A stretch of 43,584 bases of DNA from Actinomycetota bacterium (GTDB lineage: Bacteria > Actinomycetota > Actinomycetes > S36-B12 > CAIYMF01). A program made the position numbers and the translations under genes. The notes below the pieces were generated by a model that made no database searches, was not told the origin of the DNA, and saw only the letters and a program-made list of their open reading frames with translations. Shown here piece after piece: positions 33,340 to 41,730 of the stretch. Within the stretch, counting starts at the first letter, position 1, and each line of letters begins with the position of its first letter. Location of the stretch: contig CANGPO010000015.1 of NCBI GenBank assembly GCA_947455705.1, positions 1 through 43,584 on the forward strand. Reading direction: 5' to 3'.

Positions 33340-33984
33340 GTGACGCTGACCTTTTACATGGATAACCCCGTCGATCGGATTCGCGGAATCTCGGCAGCGG
33401 CAACGGCCGTGGGCCGGGGCGATCTTGTCGTACTTCCGACCGACACCGTGTACGGCATTGGTTGTGATGCCTTTTCGCCCGCATCCGTTACAGCACTGCT
33501 TGCCGCAAAGGGCCGCGGTCGCGATATGCCCGTGCCTGTGCTCGTGGGTCACCCAAATGTCGTTGATGGTCTTGCCTACGATCTGAGCCCAGTTGCCCGC
33601 GACCTTATCGACGGTTTCTGGCCCGGTGCGCTTACGGTCGTCGTGAAGGCCCAGCCGTCATTGGCGTGGGACTTGGGGGATGTGGACGGAACAGTGGCAG
33701 TGCGGATGCCGCTGCACCCTGTTGCAATCGAAGTTCTGCGCATGACGGGCCCCATGGCTGTCAGCAGTGCCAACCGATCGGGATCTACGCCGGCCACCAC
33801 GGCCGAAGAAGCCCTCGAGCAATTGGGGGAGGATGTGGCGATCTACCTCGAGTCGGGACCGTGTGGTGAGCCAATTCCGAGCACCATCGTTGACCTAACC
33901 GGCACAGTGCCGCGGGTGGCTCGACTTGGCGCGATCGATCTAGACACCCTACGCACTGTCTGCCCTGAGATCGTTTCCGACTAG
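33340..33984 (+). CDS. tsaC: Threonylcarbamoyl-AMP synthase (Sua5/YrdC family)
   Basis: A 214-residue enzyme that makes threonylcarbamoyl-AMP from threonine, bicarbonate and ATP for the t6A base modification of tRNAs reading ANN codons. The YrdC domain is complete: LPTDTVYGIGCDAF (about 32-45), AKGRGRDMPVPVLV with the conserved basic K-x-R, and MAVSSANRSG; the C-terminal Sua5 domain is absent, so it is the short form. It starts at GTG without a ribosome site; CAGGAT stands 6 nt before it, so a leaderless start is possible. It lies at its usual place between prmC and glyA, often called ywlC. Confidence 0.93.
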   Translation: MTLTFYMDNPVDRIRGISAAATAVGRGDLVVLPTDTVYGIGCDAFSPASVTALLAAKGRGRDMPVPVLVGHPNVVDGLAYDLSPVARDLIDGFWPGALTVVVKAQPSLAWDLGDVDGTVAVRMPLHPVAIEVLRMTGPMAVSSANRSGSTPATTAEEALEQLGEDVAIYLESGPCGEPIPSTIVDLTGTVPRVARLGAIDLDTLRTVCPEIVSD

Positions 33985-33993
33985 AGTGCACGC
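33982..33993 (+). promoter_or_regulatory. -10 box for a leaderless glyA start
   Basis: TAGAGT (33982-33987) overlaps the tsaC stop codon and lies exactly 6 nt before the glyA ATG. No ribosome site is present between the genes. Confidence 0.4.
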
Positions 33994-35262
33994 ATGACGA
34001 CGCCGACACCTGCTTGGGGCCCGGACTTCTCCGCCCTCCAAGCTCTTGATCCAGACATCGCTCGCATCCTCTTGGCTGAGCGTGACCGCCTCAATGCTGG
34101 CCTTCAGTTGATCGCCAGTGAAAATTTCACCTCACCGGCCGTGCTTGCAGCATTGGGTTCAACCCTGTCGAACAAGTACGCCGAGGGATACCCCGGCCGC
34201 CGTTACTACGGTGGCTGCGAGGTTGTCGATGAAGCCGAGTCGCTCGCGATCGATCGCGCCAAGGAGTTGTTCGGCGCTGATCACGCCAACGTCCAACCAC
34301 ATAGTGGTGCAAGTGCGAACATCGCCGCCTACGGTGCGTTCTGCAAGCCGGGCGATACTGTTCTGGCGATGGCCCTGCCACATGGTGGCCACCTAACCCA
34401 TGGTGCTGGTGTTTCTTTCAGCGGTAAGTGGTTCAACGCCGTGCATTACGGCGTAAGCCAGACCACTGAAGACATCGACTATGACCAGATGCGTGACCTT
34501 GCTCGCGAGCATCGTCCGAAGATGATTATCTGTGGTGGATCGGCGATCCCGCGTTTGATCGACTTTGCGGCCTTCCGTGAAGTTGCCGACGAAGTCGGAG
34601 CCATCTTGATGGTTGATGCGGCCCACTTCATTGGTCTTGTTGCAGGCAAGTCCATTCCGAGCCCAGTGCCGTACGCGGACGTCGTCACATTTACCACCCA
34701 CAAGGTTCTGCGTGGCCCACGCGGCGGCATGCTCGTGTGCAAGGCTGAGCATGCGGCCGCTCTAGACAAAGCCGTCTTCCCGATGATGCAGGGCGGTCCG
34801 CTCATGCACGGTGTGGCGGCCAAGGCTGTTGCCCTCAAGGAGTGCGCAACCCCGGAGTACCAGGCATACACCCGTCAGGTGATCGCCAACTCAATCGCGC
34901 TCACCGATTCGTTGGCCGAGCACGGAATGCGACCTGTCTCGGGTGGTACCGACACCCACTTGTCACTGCTCGACCTGCAGGGCATTGGAGTGACGGGTGC
35001 CGAGGCTGAGGCCCGTGCGGGTGCCGCCCGGATCGTTCTGAACAAGAATGCGATCCCATACGATCCGGCACCGCCGAGCATTGCCTCAGGCATCCGGGTC
35101 GGAACGCCGTCAACGACGACGCAGGGCATGAATGAGGACGATATGCGGGTGATCGCCTCCCTGATTGCACGTGCCGTCAAGGACACGGACGGTTCGGATA
35201 TCCCGCTGGTGGCCGAGGAAGTCTCAACATTGGTGGCAAGTAAGCCTGCTTATGCCGCATAA
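33994..35262 (+). CDS. glyA: Serine hydroxymethyltransferase
   Basis: A 422-residue PLP enzyme (fold type I) that interconverts serine and glycine and feeds one-carbon units to tetrahydrofolate. The PLP lysine is K237 in TFTTHKVLRGPRGG. The N-terminal SENFTS segment, YYGGCEVVD and NVQPHSGASAN are conserved. It begins 9 bp after the tsaC stop and is followed by the wecA-like gene after 26 bp, so it may belong to the same unit. A glyA copy at this place is known in other actinobacteria such as Streptomyces. Confidence 0.96.
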   Translation: MTTPTPAWGPDFSALQALDPDIARILLAERDRLNAGLQLIASENFTSPAVLAALGSTLSNKYAEGYPGRRYYGGCEVVDEAESLAIDRAKELFGADHANVQPHSGASANIAAYGAFCKPGDTVLAMALPHGGHLTHGAGVSFSGKWFNAVHYGVSQTTEDIDYDQMRDLAREHRPKMIICGGSAIPRLIDFAAFREVADEVGAILMVDAAHFIGLVAGKSIPSPVPYADVVTFTTHKVLRGPRGGMLVCKAEHAAALDKAVFPMMQGGPLMHGVAAKAVALKECATPEYQAYTRQVIANSIALTDSLAEHGMRPVSGGTDTHLSLLDLQGIGVTGAEAEARAGAARIVLNKNAIPYDPAPPSIASGIRVGTPSTTTQGMNEDDMRVIASLIARAVKDTDGSDIPLVAEEVSTLVASKPAYAA

Positions 35263-35288
35263 CCAGGAATCCATAGGACACTAGAAAC

Positions 35289-36380
35289 GTGCGCGAGTAC
35301 CTCCTGTGCCTTGTGATCGCTGCGGCGGTCACCTACCTGACGACTCCGGTCGCGCGGGCATTGGCGTTGCGCTGGGGTGCCATGGCGCAGGTGCGAGATC
35401 GTGACGTGCACGATAAGCCAACGCCGCGCATGGGTGGCTTGGCTATGGCCGCAGGCTTGTTGGCGGCCATGGCGGTCGCCCGTGAATTGCCGTTGATGAG
35501 TTCGGTGTTCCACGGGTCATCAGAGCCAAAAGCCCTGCTGCTCGCTGCGGGAATTCTTGTTGTCCTAGGCATGATCGACGACAAATGGGGATTGGATGCG
35601 CCGACGAAGTTCGCCGGCCAAGCTCTAGCCGCAGCGGTGATGGCCATGCAAGGCATCGCGATCGTCTGGCTGCCCATTGGTGGCACGTTCGTACTGGATC
35701 CGGTGACGTCGGTTCTGTTAACCGTTCTCGTTGTTGTGGTTTCGGTGAATGCGATCAACTTCATTGATGGACTTGATGGACTAGCCGCAGGAATCGTCGG
35801 CATTGGTTCGCTGGCGTTCTTCACGTACTCGTATCTGCTGTCGTACGAGTACGGGTTCACACGAGCGACGTTGGCGGCCCTCACCTCGGCGATCCTGGCT
35901 GGTATGTGCGCCGGATTCCTGCCGCACAACCTGAATCCGGCTCGGATCTTCATGGGGGATACCGGATCCATGCTGATCGGCCTGCTGCTGGCTACGTCGG
36001 TGATCACGCTGGTGGGTCAGCTCGATCCCAATGTCATCGCAGGCCCGTCCTTCGTACCCGCGCTTCTCCCGATCCTTCTGCCCGCCGCCGTTTTGGCGGT
36101 GCCGATGGCCGATCTGCTCTTGGCAATCATCCGACGCACCAGGGCTGGCCGAAGCCCGTTCACGCCGGATAAGCAGCACCTGCACCACCGACTCCTCGAA
36201 CTCGGCCACAGCCAACGGCGCGCAGTCTGGCTCATGTACGCATGGACCGGACTGCTGGCATTTAGCGCGGTCAGCCTTGCCTTTGTACCGCCGGGAGTGG
36301 CGGCCCTGTGGTTTGCCTGCGGTTTCCTGGCTCTGGTCTTGGCAGTGCGCTGGCCGAAGTTGCAGGCGGCTCGCCAGTAG
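35289..36380 (+). CDS. wecA: Polyprenyl-phosphate glycosyl-1-phosphate transferase (WecA-like)
   Basis: A 363-residue integral membrane enzyme of the MraY/WecA/TagO family with about 11 hydrophobic segments. It transfers a sugar-1-phosphate, normally GlcNAc-1-P, from a UDP-sugar to the polyprenyl-phosphate carrier at the cytoplasmic face and begins cell-surface glycan assembly. Characteristic motifs are MIDDKWG (the magnesium-binding aspartates), NAINFIDGLDGLAAG, NPARIFMGDTGSM and the HLHHRLLELGHSQRRAV cytoplasmic loop, which distinguishes WecA-like enzymes from MraY. In mycobacteria the neighbour of the same place (Rv1302) starts arabinogalactan synthesis. It starts at GTG, 26 bp after glyA. 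Confidence 0.93.
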   Translation: MREYLLCLVIAAAVTYLTTPVARALALRWGAMAQVRDRDVHDKPTPRMGGLAMAAGLLAAMAVARELPLMSSVFHGSSEPKALLLAAGILVVLGMIDDKWGLDAPTKFAGQALAAAVMAMQGIAIVWLPIGGTFVLDPVTSVLLTVLVVVVSVNAINFIDGLDGLAAGIVGIGSLAFFTYSYLLSYEYGFTRATLAALTSAILAGMCAGFLPHNLNPARIFMGDTGSMLIGLLLATSVITLVGQLDPNVIAGPSFVPALLPILLPAAVLAVPMADLLLAIIRRTRAGRSPFTPDKQHLHHRLLELGHSQRRAVWLMYAWTGLLAFSAVSLAFVPPGVAALWFACGFLALVLAVRWPKLQAARQ

Positions 36381-36516
36381 GTGCTTGCGGGTCTTCCGAT
36401 GTACCTCGTGGCTGGCACATCACCCACCTGGCCATGGGCCGATTACCGTTCTGAGGCCTGATTTTCTTGGATCTTGCGACCGCCGACCACTGGGATCGAC
36501 CCGGTGCCTTGGCGTG

Positions 36517-36527
36517 TATGATCCGCT
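36517..36527 (+). promoter_or_regulatory. -10 box of the ATP synthase operon, candidate leaderless start
   Basis: TATGAT (36517-36522) lies 5 nt before the ATG at 36528. It is the best -10 match in the window. TCGACC at 36496 is a weak -35 at 15-bp spacing. Transcription would begin at or beside the ATG. Confidence 0.5.
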
Positions 36528-36800
36528 ATGAAACGTCACCTTCGGCAATTTCTGGGGCAGTCCATGACTGAGCAGGAACCAACGCCGGATGAGCCGACTT
36601 CCGTGAAGGAACTACCCGGAGCCCTAGCCTTTGTGGGGATGGGTACGACCATCGCGGGATCGGTCGGATTAGGTGTCGGATTGGGATTGTGGGCAGATTC
36701 ACATTGGGGCAGTGCCCCGTGGGGATTGGTCATTGGTGTCGTGATTGGATCGGCCCTAGCAGTTGCCGCTGTGGCCGGCCAGGTTCGTCGCTACCTGTGA
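36528..36800 (+). CDS. atpZ: AtpZ/AtpI-type small membrane protein
   Basis: A 90-residue protein with two membrane segments (about 31-55 and 60-80; ALAFVGMGTTIAGSVGLGVGLGLWAD, with a GLW motif, then GLVIGVVIGSALAVAAVAG). Small two-TM proteins of this type start many atp operons and are thought to help magnesium or calcium uptake and assembly of the c-ring. The ATG at 36528 follows a -10 box directly (leaderless); an ATG at 36564 (MTEQEP) with GGGG upstream is an alternative that would remove the basic tail. It is the first gene of the operon. Confidence 0.8.
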   Translation: MKRHLRQFLGQSMTEQEPTPDEPTSVKELPGALAFVGMGTTIAGSVGLGVGLGLWADSHWGSAPWGLVIGVVIGSALAVAAVAGQVRRYL

Positions 36801-36902
36801 ACGACATGGCTCGAAACGCACTAAGTTCTGTCGGAAAGTTTGGTCCGAGATTCATCCGCATGAGCCGCGCACCGGCTCACGACTGAAGGGGTAGAGATCA
36901 CC

Positions 36903-37367
36903 GTGGCTTTCTCCGACCTTCAGGCCGGCACTCTCGAAAAGATCTTACGCCCCACGGTATTTGCCGCGATCGGCATCGGTGTTGTCGCCGCCTTGATCGC
37001 ATGGTGGCTCGGTGCGCCGCTGGCAAGTTACGGAATCGCATTCGGTGTTGGGGTTGCGATTTTGAATGTTCGGATTCTCGGTAGCGGAGTCATGAAGGCT
37101 CAAACCGACGAGCCCGACGGCAAGCAAATCAAGGGACTTCTCCGCAACAGTTCGGCGATGCGGTTGGTGCTGATCACTGCCATTGTGATTGGGTTAGTGC
37201 TCTGGATGCCCCCTCTTGGTATTGGTGCCATGGTTGGGCTGGTAATTTTTCAGATTGCATTCGTAGTAAATGCGGGACGAGCGGTGGTTTCGTCACGCGC
37301 ACTGCTTACTGATTCGGCTCCGACGTCCGCGTCCGGTACCGTGTCAGCGCCAGAAGAGACCGGGTGA
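36903..37367 (+). CDS. atpI: ATP synthase protein I (AtpI)-like membrane protein
   Basis: A 154-residue protein with four hydrophobic segments (TVFAAIGIGVVAALIAWWLG, LASYGIAFGVGVAILNVRIL, MRLVLITAIVIGLVLWMPPLG, and MVGLVIFQIAFVVNAG). The N-R-I-L and L-R-N-S-S-A-M-R sequence at the second and third segments fits AtpI proteins, which help assemble the c-ring. It starts at GTG with AGGGG about 10 nt upstream. It is followed by atpB 10 bp after its stop. Confidence 0.85.
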   Translation: MAFSDLQAGTLEKILRPTVFAAIGIGVVAALIAWWLGAPLASYGIAFGVGVAILNVRILGSGVMKAQTDEPDGKQIKGLLRNSSAMRLVLITAIVIGLVLWMPPLGIGAMVGLVIFQIAFVVNAGRAVVSSRALLTDSAPTSASGTVSAPEETG

Positions 37368-37377
37368 GAGGTAGACA

Positions 37378-38115
37378 GTGAACTTCCTGACCAGCGCTTT
37401 GCTCGCCGACTCAACTATTGACGTCGGCGGTCACGCGGCTCAGATCGAGGTCTTCGGTATGAAGATCAACATGGACATCGTGTGGGCGACACTATTCGCC
37501 GCCGCGGTCGTCCTTGGTTTTGGCTTCATTGCTCGTAACCGCGTCACCTCCGGCGTACCTGGCAAACTCCAGCTCATTTGGGAAACGCTTGTTGAGCAGA
37601 TCAGCGGGATTGCGGAGTCAGCAATCGGCCCACAGGCCAAGAAGTTCGTTCCTCTCGCGGTCGGCCTTTTCACCTTCATCCTGACCTGTAACTGGATGGA
37701 ACTGATCCCGAGCGGTCACAATCCCGAGTGGCTCCCAGCACCAACGGCCGACGTTAATCTTCCGCTCGCTATGGCCGTGACGGTCATCTTCCTGGTGCAC
37801 TACAACTCGATCAAGGCGCGCGGAGTCGGTGGCTACTTCAAGCACTACCTGACTCCGTACCCGGTGATGCTGCCGATCAACATCATCGAAGAGGTCACCA
37901 AGCCAATTACGCTCACTTTCCGACTCTTCGGAAACATCTTCGCCAGTGTGTTGATGGTCTCGGTTCTGACCGCGCTGCTGCCACTGTGGGCCGTCCCGAT
38001 CGGTGAGTTGATCTGGAAGCCATTCGCCATGTTCATCGGCGGTATTCAGGCCTTCATCTTCACGCTTTTGACTCTCATCTACCTCGGTATCGGAATGTCA
38101 ACCGAGGAACACTAA
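37378..38115 (+). CDS. atpB: ATP synthase Fo subunit a
   Basis: A 245-residue membrane stator subunit with the two half-channels for protons. Five to six hydrophobic segments are seen. The essential arginine lies in the segment ITLTFRLFGNIFA, and the C-terminal GGIQAFIFTLLTLIYLGIG helix is typical. It starts at GTG after GAGAGGT. It is separated from atpE by 137 bp, containing a strong hairpin. Confidence 0.96.
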   Translation: MNFLTSALLADSTIDVGGHAAQIEVFGMKINMDIVWATLFAAAVVLGFGFIARNRVTSGVPGKLQLIWETLVEQISGIAESAIGPQAKKFVPLAVGLFTFILTCNWMELIPSGHNPEWLPAPTADVNLPLAMAVTVIFLVHYNSIKARGVGGYFKHYLTPYPVMLPINIIEEVTKPITLTFRLFGNIFASVLMVSVLTALLPLWAVPIGELIWKPFAMFIGGIQAFIFTLLTLIYLGIGMSTEEH

Positions 38116-38121
38116 GATCTA

Positions 38122-38149
38122 CCGACACCTCGGTTCGTCGAGGTGTCGG
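38122..38149 (+). promoter_or_regulatory. Strong hairpin between atpB and atpE
   Basis: CCGACACCTCG (38122-38132) pairs perfectly with CGAGGTGTCGG (38139-38149) around GTTCGT. No T tract follows, so it is more likely an mRNA stability or processing element than a terminator. Subunit c is needed in about ten copies, and an element at this place could raise expression of atpE relative to atpB; this is inference. Confidence 0.75.
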
Positions 38150-38252
38150 ATGTACGGCACGACAGCTCAAACTGAACGAACTGCACGGAATTATCAGCAC
38201 GATCACCTAAGCAACAGCAGTCAATGCACGAACCCGAACAGTGGAGGAAGAC

Positions 38253-38516
38253 ATGGCAGACCCAGGGCTCGATAGCGCGATCCGTATCGCGGGCGCCCTC
38301 ATCGGTGGCGGATTGGCGCTTGCCGGTGGTGCTGCAGGCGCAGCTATCGGTGACGGTCTCGTCGGTAGTTCGACGATTCAGGCAATTGCTCGTCAGCCAG
38401 AGATCGAGAGCAAAGCACGTCAGTACTTCTTCCTGACCGTTGGTCTGGTTGAAGCTGCGTACTTCATCAACCTGCTCTTCATGGTCGTTTTCGTTTACGT
38501 CTTCTCTGCAAAGTAG
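38253..38516 (+). CDS. atpE: ATP synthase Fo subunit c
   Basis: An 87-residue hairpin of two membrane helices that forms the rotating ring. The proton-carrying carboxylate is E67 in GLVEAAYF, and the polar loop is ARQPE (46-50), which contacts gamma and epsilon. The first helix lacks the glutamine of sodium-dependent rings, so protons are the likely ion. The ATG at 38253 has the strong ribosome site GGAGGAAG; an upstream GTG at 38241 lies inside that site and is rejected. Confidence 0.97.
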   Translation: MADPGLDSAIRIAGALIGGGLALAGGAAGAAIGDGLVGSSTIQAIARQPEIESKARQYFFLTVGLVEAAYFINLLFMVVFVYVFSAK

Positions 38517-38591
38517 AACCTTGGCTTACGCCAGTCCCGGACTGGCATTTGAGAGCACGACGTAGTTGGAACCGAACTGGAGAGCGTTGAA

Positions 38592-39119
38592 GTGGGAAAC
38601 CTAGCTGAGGACATTTTCCTCCTGCCGAACGGCACATTCTTTGTCGAGTTGGCAGTGTTCCTGTTCATCGTCTTTGCATTGATGAAGTGGATTCTTCCAC
38701 CCATCAATAAGGCGTTGGAGGACAGGCAGAACCAGATCCGCACCTCACTTGAGGCTGCGGATGTGGCGGCTGCCGACGCTGCTGCTGCCGACGCTGAGCG
38801 CCGTGCTGCACTCGAAGAAGGTCGACGTCAGGCAAGTGAACTCATTGCCACTGCGCAGGCCGATCGTGCCTCCATCGTTGATGGTGCACGTAAGGAAGCG
38901 ACCGATGCTGCTGCGGCAGTGACGGCGCGAGCAGAGGCATCGTTGAGCGCCGAGCGCGCCTCGACGTTGGCTTCACTTCGTCGTGAGGTTGGCACCCTTG
39001 CCATCACGCTTGCGGGCAAGGTGGTTGGTGAGTCGCTAGCCGATGACGAGCGTGCTCGTGCAACGGTCGACCGCTTCATCGCTGATCTCGAAGCACAGGC
39101 GAACGGAGCGTCGAACTGA
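38592..39119 (+). CDS. atpF: ATP synthase Fo subunit b
   Basis: A 175-residue stator stalk subunit. One N-terminal membrane helix (FVELAVFLFIVFALMKWILPP, about 16-37) is followed by a long, highly charged alanine-rich coiled coil (about 45-165) that reaches the F1 head. It starts at GTG with GGAGAG upstream. Its stop shares a base with the ATG of atpH (TGATG), so the two stalk parts are translationally coupled. Confidence 0.96.
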   Translation: MGNLAEDIFLLPNGTFFVELAVFLFIVFALMKWILPPINKALEDRQNQIRTSLEAADVAAADAAAADAERRAALEEGRRQASELIATAQADRASIVDGARKEATDAAAAVTARAEASLSAERASTLASLRREVGTLAITLAGKVVGESLADDERARATVDRFIADLEAQANGASN

Positions 39120-39928
39120 TGCTCGGCTCATCGCGTCAATCCCTCTCGGCGTTGCAGGCATCTGTTGATGCCCGTCGCGACGAGCCGGGCTTTGATGCCG
39201 TGTCTCCTGACTTGCTTGCCGTGGCTGGTGTTCTGGGTGGCGAGAAGTCGCTCAGCGTGGCCCTGGCTGACGCTGGTCAGGCAGCGCCGGTACGTACTGG
39301 AATCGTGGAGTCACTCTTCGCTTCGCGGATCAATCCGGTGTCACTGGCCATCCTCAAGGACATCGTGTTGGCACGATGGTCTAGTGAGCTAGACCTTGTT
39401 GAGGCAGTGGAATCAACGGGTGCACAGGCTGCGTTCATCGAGGCTGAGAAGCAGGGTGTTCTGGATCGAGTCGAGGATGAGCTCTTCACCTTCGGTCGCG
39501 CCGTAGATGAGTCAGCGGAGCTTCAAATGACGCTCACCGACCCGTCACTGGGTGCTGATCGCAAGGGCGCGATTGTTCGCGACATCGTTGGTCCGACAGC
39601 GAGCCCCATCACGACCGAACTTCTCACGTATTTGGCCGGCAACCTTTACGGTCGACGACCCGCCTCGGCCGTTGAGAATCTGGGCCGCATCGCCAGTGAG
39701 CAGCGCAGTCAGGTTCTGGCTGAGGTGCGCACGGTGATCGCGCTCACTGATGAGCAAAAGTCACGGCTCACTGCGGCACTGAGCACGCTGCAGAACCGCC
39801 AGGTTCGCCTCAACGTCGTCATCGACCCTGAGGTACTGGGTGGGATTGTCGTGCGGATCGGTGACGATGTCATCGATGGAAGTGTGGCCGCACGTCTTGA
39901 ACAAGCTCGCCGCGCTGTCACGGTCTGA
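39119..39928 (+). CDS. atpH: ATP synthase F1 subunit delta
   Basis: A 269-residue subunit that joins the b stalk to the alpha/beta head. The N-terminal part is helical and the conserved C-terminal pattern LNVVIDPEVLGGIVVRIGDDVIDGS is present. It is much longer than the ~178-residue proteobacterial form, as in Streptomyces and other actinobacteria; it is not the b-delta fusion found in mycobacteria. It starts one base into the stop of atpF, with weak ribosome site. Confidence 0.95.
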   Translation: MLGSSRQSLSALQASVDARRDEPGFDAVSPDLLAVAGVLGGEKSLSVALADAGQAAPVRTGIVESLFASRINPVSLAILKDIVLARWSSELDLVEAVESTGAQAAFIEAEKQGVLDRVEDELFTFGRAVDESAELQMTLTDPSLGADRKGAIVRDIVGPTASPITTELLTYLAGNLYGRRPASAVENLGRIASEQRSQVLAEVRTVIALTDEQKSRLTAALSTLQNRQVRLNVVIDPEVLGGIVVRIGDDVIDGSVAARLEQARRAVTV

Positions 39929-39950
39929 CCGTAAAGCGCTCTGAACGACC

Positions 39951-39996
39951 GAAAGCACTGCACGAACTGATTCGCTGAAAGAACTGCACGATCTGA
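39951..39996 (+). repeat. 20-bp near-identical direct repeats in the atpH-atpA gap
   Basis: GAAAGCACTGCACGAACTGA (39951-39970) and GAAAGAACTGCACGATCTGA (39977-39996) match at 18 of 20 positions and are separated by six bases. The core GAACTGCACG is also present in the atpB-atpE gap at 38178-38187. A role in mRNA processing or expression is possible but not shown. The gap, 157 bp, otherwise has only the atpA ribosome site. Confidence 0.8.
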
Positions 39997-40085
39997 GTGA
40001 ATTGAACGAGCACGACCTGTACATAGCAAAGACTTGACCAGATTTGATGGCGTCAACAACGGCGCGAGGAAGAGAGCAGGACACC

Positions 40086-41717
40086 ATGACGGAGCTAACG
40101 ATCCGGCCGGAGGACATCCGCGACGCGATCGAGCGGAACGTCGAGTCGTATGCACCCGAGACAACCCGTGAGGTTGTTGGGCGCGTTGTCGAGACCGGTG
40201 ACGGAATTGCGCGCGTAGAGGGTCTGCACTCGGCGATGACCAACGAGTTGCTCGAATTCGAGGGCGGCTTGCTGGGTCTGGCGCTCAACCTAGATGTACG
40301 CGAGATCGGTGTCGTCCTCCTAGGAGACGGCTCGAAGATCGAGGAAGGTCAGTCGGTCAAGCGCACCGGCGAGATCCTTTCGGTACCGGTTGGGGATGGC
40401 TACCTCGGCCGGGTCGTTGACCCGCTGGGTAATCCCATCGACGGCCTTGGCGCGATCGTCCCCGAGGCACGCCGCGTGCTTGAACTTCAGGCACCATCGG
40501 TTGTTCAGCGTCAGCCCGTTAAGGAGCCGATGCTCACCGGGATCAAGGCCATCGACGCCATGACTGCTATCGGTCGCGGACAGCGCCAGTTGATCATTGG
40601 TGACCGTCAGACCGGTAAGACGGCCGTGGCCATTGATACGATCATCAACCAGAAGCAGAACTGGGAGTCAGGCGACCCCAAGAAGCAGGTCAAGTGCATC
40701 TACGTCGCGATCGGTCAGAAGGGTTCCACGATCGCTGCGGTCAAGGGCGCCCTTGAGGATTACGGCGCGATGGCCTACACAACCATCGTTGCTGCTCCTG
40801 CTTCAGACCCCGCAGGCTTCAAGTACCTCGCCCCGTACACCGGCTCGGCCATTGGCCAGCACTGGATGTACCAGGGCCAGCACGTTCTGATCATCTTTGA
40901 TGACCTGAGCAAGCAGGCCGAGGCCTACCGCGCAGTTTCGCTACTGCTGCGTCGTCCGCCGGGCCGCGAGGCTTACCCCGGTGACGTCTTCTACTTGCAC
41001 TCACGTCTTCTCGAGCGTTGTGCAAAGCTCTCTGATGAGCTTGGCGCTGGTTCGATGACGGGTCTGCCCATCATCGAGACGAAGGCCAACGACGTGTCGG
41101 CGTACATCCCGACCAACGTTATTTCGATCACCGATGGTCAGTGCTTCCTTGAGTCTGACCTCTTCAACTCGGGTGTTCGCCCAGCTATCAACGTGGGTGT
41201 TTCAGTTTCCCGCGTTGGTGGTTCGGCACAGCCAAAGGCCATGAAGAAGGTCGCTGGTCGCCTCCGTCTTGACCTGGCTCAGTTCCGTGAGCTTGAGGCC
41301 TTCGCCGCATTCGGTTCAGACCTCGATGCTGCTTCCAAGGCTCAGCTTGAGCGTGGATCGCGTCTTGTTGAGCTACTCAAGCAGGCTCAGTACCAGCCGT
41401 TCCCGATGGAAGAGGAAGTCATCTCCGTGTGGTGCGGTACCACCGGCAAGATGGATGACGTCCCGCTGGAAGATATCCGTCGTTTCGAGCGTGAATTCCT
41501 CGACTACCTCAAGCGCGATCACGTAGGTGTCATCGAGAGCATCCGCAGCAGTGCGGATCTGTCCGACGACAGTGTGCGTCTTCTCGAAGGTGCAGTTGCA
41601 ACGTTCAAGCGCAGTTTCATCACCAGCGCAGGTCACTCGCTGGTGAACGAAGCTGCCGTAGCTGCGCTGGCCGAAGAAGAGGTCGAGCACGCCGCGATTA
41701 CCCGGGTCAAGGGCTGA
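40086..41717 (+). CDS. atpA: ATP synthase F1 subunit alpha
   Basis: A 543-residue subunit of the catalytic head with the regulatory nucleotide site. The beta-barrel N-terminal domain, Walker A GDRQTGKT (172-179) and the P-loop neighbours ([18 protein letters not shown]) are conserved. The ATG at 40086 follows an AGGA ribosome site and gives the usual [10 protein letters not shown] start; the frame is open to an ATG at 40044, but that extension is rejected. A C-terminal extension of about 30 residues ([20 protein letters not shown]) fits actinobacterial alpha subunits. Confidence 0.97.
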   Translation: MTELTIRPEDIRDAIERNVESYAPETTREVVGRVVETGDGIARVEGLHSAMTNELLEFEGGLLGLALNLDVREIGVVLLGDGSKIEEGQSVKRTGEILSVPVGDGYLGRVVDPLGNPIDGLGAIVPEARRVLELQAPSVVQRQPVKEPMLTGIKAIDAMTAIGRGQRQLIIGDRQTGKTAVAIDTIINQKQNWESGDPKKQVKCIYVAIGQKGSTIAAVKGALEDYGAMAYTTIVAAPASDPAGFKYLAPYTGSAIGQHWMYQGQHVLIIFDDLSKQAEAYRAVSLLLRRPPGREAYPGDVFYLHSRLLERCAKLSDELGAGSMTGLPIIETKANDVSAYIPTNVISITDGQCFLESDLFNSGVRPAINVGVSVSRVGGSAQPKAMKKVAGRLRLDLAQFRELEAFAAFGSDLDAASKAQLERGSRLVELLKQAQYQPFPMEEEVISVWCGTTGKMDDVPLEDIRRFEREFLDYLKRDHVGVIESIRSSADLSDDSVRLLEGAVATFKRSFITSAGHSLVNEAAVAALAEEEVEHAAITRVKG

Positions 41718-41730
41718 GGTTCGCTGACAC

